Assembly (NCBI GenBank): GCA_030527185.1
Contig: JAUNBF010000027.1
Location: 1 to 48,500, forward strand
Direction: 5' to 3'
Origin: Planctomycetia bacterium
GTDB taxonomy: Bacteria > Planctomycetota > Planctomycetia > Pirellulales > Thermoguttaceae
DNA: 48,500 nt
Below the pieces are notes generated by a model. That model did not search any database and had not been told where the DNA came from. It saw nothing but the letters and a program-made list of their open reading frames with translations. Positions 42,955-48,500 of this stretch are shown here, one piece after another. Each line of letters starts with the position of its first letter. Within the stretch, counting starts at the first letter, position 1. The translations under genes and the position numbers were made by a program.

Positions 42955-43902
42955 ATGTCGTATTTTCGATCTGTCGGAACATTGATTTTGTTCGGGGGAA
43001 TCCTGTTTTCGTATGGCGAAAGAGGTTTTGCTCAAACACGGGAAGAGGGAGTCATCGCCGATTCCATTTTAACCATGCGGGAAATCATGCAAATTCCAGC
43101 CAAAAGCATTCCCCTCACACTCATGCAAAAAGCGGAAGGGGTGGCCATTTTTCCGGGAATGGTCAAAGGTGGATTCATCCTCGGCGCCCAGCGAGGTCGT
43201 GGAATTTTGGTGATAAAAAACGACGACGGCCAGTGGGAAAACCCCCGTTTTGCCACGTTGACGGGAGGGAGTCTGGGATTCCAGGCAGGAATTCAGTCTG
43301 CCGATGTGATTCTGGTACTCTGCACACGGCGGAGTGTGGAATCGGCGGTGAAAGGCCATTTCACGGTCGGAGCCGACGCGACGGTCACGGCTGGCCCTGT
43401 CGGACGGCAGGCGACGGTTGGAACCGATTTGAAACTGACTTCGGAAATCTACTCCTATTCGCGTTCCCGTGGAATTTTTCTCGGTGCCGCCATCGACGGC
43501 TGCGTCATGGAAATCGATCATCAGGCCATGGCTGGCTATTATCGGAACGGTACGCCGAAAGAAGCTGCCGATCTGGTGACGATGATTCGCAGTTACGCAG
43601 GGGAAGAAATGCCGGAAAATGCGGTCAATGCGCTGGAACTGACGCGGATTCAACTGGCCGAGGCGAATGGAAAACTGCAAGCCATTCTGGAACCGCAGTG
43701 GCAGACGTGGCTGGCATTGCCGAAAGAGGTCTTTCTCCCGGAAGGACGGCCGGTTTTGGCAGACCTGGTTCGGGTTCAGGAACGTTTTACCACCGTGGGG
43801 CAAAATCCCCAATATGCCGCTTTGCAACAACGTTCGGAATTTCAAACGACCTCCCAACTGCTCCATCAATATATCGCACTTTTGACCGAAAAGCCGGAAT
43901 AA
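42955..43902 (+). CDS. exported SYLF/Ysc84-domain lipid-binding protein
   Basis: A 315-residue protein with a signal peptide (VGTLILFGGILFSYGERGFA). Residues about 45-220 are a SYLF (Ysc84) domain: PLTLMQKAEGVAIFPGMVKG, GFILGAQRGRGILVIKND, GGSLGFQAGIQSADVILVL and SYSRSRGIFLGAAIDGCVM. These proteins bind phospholipids or phosphoinositides; the bacterial role is not established. The C-terminal 90 residues are helical and family-specific. ATG 42955 has AGAGGG upstream. The gene is single, with its own consensus promoter. Confidence 0.87.
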   Translation: MSYFRSVGTLILFGGILFSYGERGFAQTREEGVIADSILTMREIMQIPAKSIPLTLMQKAEGVAIFPGMVKGGFILGAQRGRGILVIKNDDGQWENPRFATLTGGSLGFQAGIQSADVILVLCTRRSVESAVKGHFTVGADATVTAGPVGRQATVGTDLKLTSEIYSYSRSRGIFLGAAIDGCVMEIDHQAMAGYYRNGTPKEAADLVTMIRSYAGEEMPENAVNALELTRIQLAEANGKLQAILEPQWQTWLALPKEVFLPEGRPVLADLVRVQERFTTVGQNPQYAALQQRSEFQTTSQLLHQYIALLTEKPE

Positions 43903-43956
43903 CCTGACTTTCCTTCCCCTTTTCGTGAAAAAAAGAAAAAAAGCGGCCTACCGCCC

Positions 43957-43986
43957 TTGACAAAGGGAGGGGGTTTCGCTTACATT
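43957..43986 (+). promoter_or_regulatory. promoter of the chorismatase-like operon
   Basis: TTGACA (43957-43962), 18 bases, TACATT (43981-43986). Transcription would start just before the long hairpin. Confidence 0.5.
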
Positions 43987-43995
43987 ATAGTTTTC

Positions 43996-44071
43996 TGGGT
44001 GAAAAGATTTTCCAGAAATATTCCCTGGAAAAATCTTCACCCACCGATGATGGCTCCGCATGGTTCGGAGC
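43996..44071 (+). promoter_or_regulatory. structured leader with two hairpins
   Basis: TGGGTGAAAAGATTTTCCAG (43996-44015) pairs nearly completely with CTGGAAAAATCTTCACCCA (44025-44043) around a 9-base loop. A second hairpin follows, GCTCCG/CGGAGC at 44053-44071. After it come AAGGA and an ATG (44090) that is out of frame with the main gene. No known riboswitch class was recognised. Confidence 0.5.
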
Positions 44072-44105
44072 TTCCCCGCCAAGGATAGCATGATTCCATC
44101 AAATT

Positions 44106-45353
44106 ATGAAAGAGACCAACCTTTATCAAGGTCATTGTGTGGTTTCCGACACGTTCGACGTGACCCACATGATTGTGACCGCCATTCCTTCCATTCCTGC
44201 CGATGATACGACGCTCGAATCACAACTGGAGGAAGCTCTCCACCAGATTCGGGACTGTCTGCAAAATCACGCGGATCACGGGGAAATCGTTCAACAGACG
44301 ATCTTTCTGAAATATTACGAAGACCGCGAAAAATGTCAACAGTTTCTCCGCCAGTGGTACGGCGAACATCTGCCGGTCAATGTCTATGTCCCTCAGGCAC
44401 CCTGCGAAGGTCAACGGTTGGCCATGGAAGCGTTGCTCGTGCTGAATCAGAAAGAAAAAGATTACGTCGTCGAACACAAACGGGAAAATCTTCTCGTCTC
44501 CCGCCATTCCGGGGTGACGTGGTATTATGCCGCTGGGCAGGAACCGCGTCATGGGGAGAGGAGTATTTACTCGCAGTCGGTAGAGTCGTTTCAAGATTTG
44601 GATCGTGCGTTGGAATCGGTGGGAGTGCCGTTTGAAAATGTCATTCGGACGTGGCTTTATCTGGGAAATATTACCGAGCCGGCCTGGAATGAACTGGAAG
44701 GGGAAACGCAGCGTTATAAAGAACTGAATCGTGCCCGGAGTGATTTTTTTCGAGGGATACGTTTTTTTGATGGGATGATGCCCAAAGAACCTTCCCACCC
44801 GGTCTATCCGGCCAGCACCGGTATTGGCGGAAATGGCGATACGCTGGTGATGAGTGCGCTGGCGGTCCGTTTCGACACACCAGAATCGGGAATCATCCTT
44901 CCTCTGGAAAATCCCCAGCAGGTTTCCGCGTTCGATTATGGCGAAGTCTATAGCCTGAAAAGCCCTAAATTTGCGCGTGCGTTGTTGCTGGCAACGGAAG
45001 GACGAGGGATTATTTTCGTCTCAGGAACGGCCAGTATTACCGATTCCGAAAGTCGGTACGAGAACGATCCGGTGGCGCAGACGGAGTTGACGCTGGAAAA
45101 CATCGCCATTCTCATTGAGGAGTCCAATCTGGAACGTCACGGTCAAAAAGGGTTTGGCTGTGGTTTGAATGAGATGGCGGTGGCTCGCGTTTACGTCAAG
45201 CGACAGGAAGATTATCCTGCCATTCGGGAAGTCTGTGAGCGGAAAATGCCCAACGTTCCGAAAATTTACACGATTGCGGATGTCTGTCGTCCTGAATTGT
45301 TGGTGGAGATTGAAGGAATTGCCTTCACCGGTCGAAAAAATCGCCAATCGTAA
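44106..45353 (+). CDS. RidA-like / FkbO-Hyg5 chorismatase-like protein
   Basis: A 415-residue cytoplasmic protein. The first 120 or so residues resemble the RidA (YjgF) chorismate-mutase-like fold (LEEALHQIRDCLQNHADHGE, VQQTIFLKYYEDREKC). The rest resembles the FkbO/Hyg5 chorismatase family, which splits chorismate to hydroxybenzoates or related acids (ERSIYSQSVESFQDLDRALE, VIRTWLYLGNI, YPASTGIGGNGDTLVMSALA, FVSGTASITDSES). The catalytic residues cannot be judged by eye. In Planctomycetes such tandem proteins are frequent and mostly uncharacterised. ATG 44106 has no Shine-Dalgarno; the only good site, AAGGA, serves an out-of-frame ATG at 44090. A DUF6807 gene follows after 32 bases. Confidence 0.65.
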   Translation: MKETNLYQGHCVVSDTFDVTHMIVTAIPSIPADDTTLESQLEEALHQIRDCLQNHADHGEIVQQTIFLKYYEDREKCQQFLRQWYGEHLPVNVYVPQAPCEGQRLAMEALLVLNQKEKDYVVEHKRENLLVSRHSGVTWYYAAGQEPRHGERSIYSQSVESFQDLDRALESVGVPFENVIRTWLYLGNITEPAWNELEGETQRYKELNRARSDFFRGIRFFDGMMPKEPSHPVYPASTGIGGNGDTLVMSALAVRFDTPESGIILPLENPQQVSAFDYGEVYSLKSPKFARALLLATEGRGIIFVSGTASITDSESRYENDPVAQTELTLENIAILIEESNLERHGQKGFGCGLNEMAVARVYVKRQEDYPAIREVCERKMPNVPKIYTIADVCRPELLVEIEGIAFTGRKNRQS

Positions 45354-45385
45354 TTTTTCCATAGAATACACCAGGGGAGACGGCC

Positions 45386-46681
45386 ATGTTCCGCAAGTGG
45401 AACCGATTTTGGAAGGTAGCGGGAATGTTAGGACTGCTCCTTTTTTCTACTCCTCTTGGGGGACAGACTCTGCAAGTGCCGGCTCGTTCACAAGCACTTT
45501 CCCTGACGATTCCCGTGCCGGAAAATCAGGTTTTGGAAAAGGGGGCGAAATATGCTCTCCGTTCGGAAAGTTCCCCCGATTTGATGGTTCCGCTCCATTG
45601 GATTCCGTCTCGGAACGCGGATGGAACGTTGCGGGAGTCTCAAGGAAAGTTCACCGCCGTCATTCCCCCGGAAAAAACTTCGGAAGACTGGCGTTTTTTT
45701 CAACTGGAAAAGTTTTCTGCCCCACCCCCTTCTTCCCAGGCCTCTTTTTCCTGGAGAGAAGAAGGCGAGACGACGTTGGTTGCGGAAGATGGGCAAGGGA
45801 AGATTCTGGCTTACCATTACCGACCGATTTCCCGCAAAGAGATTGCCGATTTTCGGAATACGCGAGCCTGTTACATCCATCCGCTCTGGGGTTTGCAGGG
45901 GGAAGTTTTGACGGACGATTTTCCGCCGGATCATTATCACCATCATGGGATTTTCTGGGCGTGGATGCACGTCGAAAGAGATGGGAAAGACCACGATTTA
46001 TGGATGTCGAAAGATATTTTCCAGCAATTTGAGCAATTTCTCCATCGTCAAAGTGACTCTGCCTTGGTTTTGGGCGTGGAAAATTCGTGGCAAAAAGAGG
46101 GGGAGTCGATCATGACGGAGCGCGTCTGGATTCAGAGCTATCCGGTTGGTGACGGGGGACGGTGTCTCGATTTGGATCTCTACTGGATTCCCACAACAAA
46201 GGCGATTACGCTGCGAGGGGCGGAGGGAAAAAGTTACGGCGGTTTGACGGTTCGTTTTGCGATTCCGCCGAAAAAAGGACGTCCCCAAATTACCACGTCG
46301 GAAGGGATTTCCCAGGAAGATTTGCCAGTCTGCCCTTTGAAATGGGTGGATGTCTGCGGAAATTTTGCGCAGTCTGAAAACGGGATTGCCCCTGAAAACG
46401 CGACGGAAATGGCACCTCCCAGTGGCGCGGCCATTTTCATTCCCACCGACCATCCCGGCGACCCGCAAAAAGGTTGGCCACCCACATGGCTGACCCGATT
46501 TTACGGCATGATGGCGGTCGGCTGGCCGGGGGTGGAGGGAAAAACGTTCGCGCCGGGAGAGGTGATTCACCTGCGCTATCGCGTTTGGATTCACGACGGC
46601 AATATCTCCTGGGAACGATTGAATCAGCGATATGAAGATTATCTGGCAACAGAAAAAGTGAGTTGGATAAGAGAGCCGTAA
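45386..46681 (+). CDS. secreted DUF6807 (PmoA-family) protein
   Basis: A 431-residue protein with a signal peptide (WKVAGMLGLLLFSTPLGGQ). The family block is clear: ACYIHPLWGLQGEVLTDDFP followed by DHYHHHGIFWAW with His183 and His185-187, near the middle of the protein. This is typical of planctomycete 'methane oxygenase PmoA-like' or DUF6807 proteins. The name PmoA is historical: there is no membrane segment and no link to methane oxidation. These proteins are usually found with sugar-utilisation genes and may bind glycans. The start has AGGGGAGA. It probably shares the transcript of the chorismatase-like gene. Confidence 0.78.
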   Translation: MFRKWNRFWKVAGMLGLLLFSTPLGGQTLQVPARSQALSLTIPVPENQVLEKGAKYALRSESSPDLMVPLHWIPSRNADGTLRESQGKFTAVIPPEKTSEDWRFFQLEKFSAPPPSSQASFSWREEGETTLVAEDGQGKILAYHYRPISRKEIADFRNTRACYIHPLWGLQGEVLTDDFPPDHYHHHGIFWAWMHVERDGKDHDLWMSKDIFQQFEQFLHRQSDSALVLGVENSWQKEGESIMTERVWIQSYPVGDGGRCLDLDLYWIPTTKAITLRGAEGKSYGGLTVRFAIPPKKGRPQITTSEGISQEDLPVCPLKWVDVCGNFAQSENGIAPENATEMAPPSGAAIFIPTDHPGDPQKGWPPTWLTRFYGMMAVGWPGVEGKTFAPGEVIHLRYRVWIHDGNISWERLNQRYEDYLATEKVSWIREP

Positions 46682-47238
46682 ACGCTGGACAGGTGGCAAC
46701 CGGGCGAGCAACTCGTTATCATCCCGAAAAATCACCGGGAGATGGCTTTTCGGGATAATCTGGCAGGGAAAATTCGGCGAAGCATCATCCACGACAATCC
46801 CACCGTGCCGACAAAGGAAAATTTCTCCAGAGAGTATTCGTCCAGATTTTGCGTGGGGAACGGACTTTTTTTTCAATGAAGCAATTGCAGGCTGGTCCGC
46901 GGGAACACTCTGGACGGAAAAGCCGGAATTTCTCGAAGCCGCGTTCACCTGGGCGAAACTCATGGCCGAACGTTGTCCGTAACCACATGGCGCCATGGTG
47001 GAAGGCGAGCTTTACGGTCCCACCGGAGCGTATCGAAGCCCTCAACCCTGCCGCTTGCCGAGGAGAGTGGCGGCGAATCATGTTGCTCACCATGACCGGT
47101 TCGGGACAAGACAACTTCTGCTCGTTCCTTATGGTTGCGCGAAATTGCGAGTGAGTATGTTCCCGGTCGTGGAGAAGTAAGACGGCAGGTACGTCATGCT
47201 TCAGTTTTAACAGAAAATTCCAATCAACGGAAAAAATT
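46682..47238 (+). pseudogene. broken coding remnants
   Basis: No intact gene. Plus-strand pieces read like protein but change frame. One runs as GEQLVIIPKNHREMAFRDN from about 46703. Another ends at the TAA at 46980 with LWTEKPEFLEAAFTWAKLMA. They switch around the T8 run near 46866. A third piece ends at 47180 with LLLVPYGCAKLRVSMFPVVE, resembling the C-terminus of GH127-type glycosidases. A hairpin ATCCCGAAAA/TTTTCGGGAT lies at 46721-46756. These look like decayed ends of one or two secreted enzymes; identities are tentative. Confidence 0.45.
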
Positions 47239-47412
47239 ATGAAAACAATATCGTCAATCATTCCAGTTATCGCTCTGTCAACGTTTTTCGTAACTTCTTT
47301 TTCGGCAGACATCTACAGGGGTGGGGGAGACGGAAACTGGTGGAAGACTGATCTGTGGAAAAAGAGTGGAAATTCGGTCACTTATCAGGACAATTACAGT
47401 CAATTAACTTAA
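47239..47412 (+). pseudogene. truncated secreted PEP-CTERM/autotransporter-like protein start
   Basis: A 57-codon frame begins ATG 47239 with a clear signal peptide (KTISSIIPVIALSTFFVTSF, then SADIYRGGG). It goes on with GDGNWWKTDLWKKSGNSVTY, the typical beginning of autotransporter-repeat proteins (G-G-G-D-G-N-W). It stops at 47410 instead of continuing for hundreds of residues. The Shine-Dalgarno is weak. It is best read as the surviving 5' end of a third surface-protein gene. Confidence 0.5.
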
Positions 47413-48274
47413 GGAACCCCAGATTTAATCCACCGGTCTTTATAAAATTTTAAGTATTATATGAAGTGGTCATGGATTTGCTAGAGAAGGAGAGGATTCG
47501 ACCGTTTTGTCCCGACGGAAAACGGAGGCGTTCGACGCGGAGAATCGAGAAAATATTGCGGATGTAGCGGGCCCCTTGTAAGGTCTTATGATACGGCAGT
47601 TTACGACGAACTCAGCCGCCTTGGAGTCGAAAAGCGAACAGAAGTTCGAGAGGACGAAAATCTCTCCAAAATCGACTTCCGCATCCACCTACGTCCCACC
47701 CACCTGAAGGCGAACAAAAGTTGCCTCGGCATCCCTTGAGAACGTGAAACAAAACATCGTAAGCCGTTGATTTCCAACAAGATAGACATGTATCCTTGCT
47801 TATCAAAAGCAACTTCGGCTACCGCAAAGTCGTCTATCGCGGCCTTGCCAGAAACATGCACCCTTTCCACGTCCTCTTCGGTTGCGCGAACCTCTTCATG
47901 TGCTTGCGAGCAGGTCAAAAAACGCGATTTTGTGAGGGATAATAAGCACTTTTTTAGAAAAAAACATTTTTAATCAGCAAATCCCCCCCCTCCCCTGGCA
48001 AAATCAGGGAATTGTTCAGCGATTCCTTTAGAAAAACTATAAACTTTGCACTTGATAATGTTCCAATGAGTTACATCGAAAATTGGTTTAGGATTGCGGA
48101 TATAGTTTATGAAAAGTCAATATGCTATACCTGTTCACATCCATGGCGTTAAATTCCGCAAAACGCAAAGCCCTCAGCTCCGTAATGTGCAGCAACGATG
48201 GAGACGATTACTGGAAACACGCAAGTACGCGGAAAGTTCGATCGTACCTGCAGAAAGAAATTTCCCCCCCCTAC
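47413..48274. other. degenerate region with insertion sequence debris
   Basis: No intact gene; short frames on both strands lack start signals and typical composition. It contains the transposase fragment at 47811-47942 and a C8 run near 47985. The rest is unassigned. Confidence 0.4.
47811..47942 (+). mobile_element. C-terminal fragment of an IS5-type transposase
   Basis: The frame reads NFGYRKVVYRGLARNMHPFH, then VLFGCANLFMCLRAGQ, and stops at 47940. The order Gly-Tyr-x-Lys-Val-x-Tyr-Arg-Gly-Leu-x-x-Asn followed by a Leu/Ala-Asn-Leu helix is the C-terminus of IS5-family DDE transposases. The catalytic part and terminal inverted repeats were not found, so it is a relic. Confidence 0.6.
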
Positions 48275-48302
48275 TTGTCAAAAAAAGAGATTGTGGCATA
48301 AT
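48275..48302 (+). promoter_or_regulatory. tRNA-Pro promoter
   Basis: TTGTCA (48275-48280), 16 bases, CATAAT (48297-48302). A C8 run lies just before the -35 box. Confidence 0.65.
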
Positions 48303-48338
48303 AATACCGTTGTTTGAGGGAAATATTCCCCAACCATC

Positions 48339-48413
48339 CGGGGCGTGGCGCAGCCTGGCTAGCGCGTCTGACTGGGGGTCAGAAGGTCGCAGGTTCAAGT
48401 CCTGTCGCCCCGA
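48339..48413 (+). tRNA. tRNA-Pro (anticodon GGG)
   Basis: A complete cloverleaf: acceptor CGGGGCG/CGCCCCG, D stem GCGC/GCGC, anticodon stem TCTGA/TCAGA with loop CTGGGGG, T stem GCAGG/CCTGT with loop TTCAAGT, discriminator A. CCA is not encoded. Confidence 0.96.
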
Positions 48414-48417
48414 TAAA

Positions 48418-48451
48418 CCCCGCTTGCAAATCGTCGCAGGCGGGGTTTTTT
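48418..48451 (+). terminator. terminator after tRNA-Pro
   Basis: CCCCGCTTGC pairs with GCAGGCGGGG (one mismatch) around an 8-base loop, followed by six T. Confidence 0.85.
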
Positions 48452-48500
48452 ATGCGCACAAGTTCCCCATTTTCAAGCACTTGCGAAGATTCGTTCCACT

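Noticed and set aside
46785..47312. 175-codon minus-strand frame in the degenerate region
   Set aside because: No start signal or recognisable domain. The plus strand shows protein-like remnants and a signal peptide over the same bases.
1..48500. CRISPR array, prophage, toxin-antitoxin or restriction genes
   Set aside because: I looked for regularly spaced repeats and the usual protein signatures and found none.

Overview
The window looks like a chromosomal piece of a planctomycete (Planctomycetota, probably Pirellulales; a gut- or rumen-type Thermoguttaceae-like lineage is my guess). The evidence is two DUF1559 pseudopilin-like proteins, two secreted PEP-CTERM proteins with autotransporter-type repeats, a Cx4CH 'planctomycete cytochrome-like' protein, and many signal-peptide-bearing carbohydrate-active enzymes of types common in that phylum. 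A full-length AdhE suggests an anaerobic, mixed-acid/ethanol fermenting life. Most genes are preceded by clear sigma70-like promoters (TTGACA/TTGTCA, 16-17 bp, TATAAT-like) and Shine-Dalgarno sites, and these were used to correct many starts.

Layout. 0.1-10 kb, minus strand: a DUF6259 glycosidase-like protein, AdhE, a secreted GH2 enzyme and a sugar-porter MFS transporter, each with its own control region where visible. 10.4-12 kb: 6-phosphogluconate dehydrogenase. 12.3-18.1 kb, plus strand: an operon of a PEP-CTERM repeat protein, a sialidase-like BNR protein and a DUF1559 protein. 18.1-22.2 kb: DedA/VTT membrane protein, GH28-like polygalacturonase, glycerophosphodiesterase and RpiB. 22.3-30 kb: an ABC-2 type permease, a Cx4CH secreted protein, tRNA-Cys, a small membrane protein plus a secreted nuclease, GlgX, and a cytochrome c'-like lipoprotein. 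30.3-34.2 kb: ceramidase-like protein, PurM, and an exported DapA-family protein. 34.4-38.4 kb: a second operon of PEP-CTERM protein, lipoprotein and DUF1559 protein. 38.5-46.7 kb: IF-1, an unknown 100-aa protein, a DUF4405 cytochrome b-like protein coupled to a large membrane-anchored glycosidase-like protein, a SYLF protein, a RidA/chorismatase-like protein and a DUF6807 (PmoA-family) protein. 46.7-48.3 kb is a graveyard: broken gene pieces, a truncated secreted protein and the C-terminal end of an IS5-type transposase, closed by tRNA-Pro and its terminator.

How it fits together: secreted or exported enzymes (GH2, GH28, sialidase, DUF6259, GH42-like, nuclease, ceramidase-like, GDPD) would release sugars and phosphates, the MFS porter takes sugars in, GlgX mobilises glycogen, Gnd and RpiB belong to the pentose phosphate pathway, and AdhE disposes of electrons.

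The most striking observation is that both PEP-CTERM/DUF1559 operons carry an 11-base G homopolymer at or before the start of the PEP-CTERM gene. In the first, the best start codon (ideal Shine-Dalgarno, just downstream of a -10 box) is out of frame with the signal peptide by exactly one G. This is the architecture of a phase-variable contingency locus, or a systematic homopolymer miscall. Other notable points are a cluster of TTATC/GATAA motifs directly downstream of the adhE promoter and a strongly structured leader with a competing start codon before the chorismatase-like gene. No CRISPR array, rRNA, or intact mobile element was seen.
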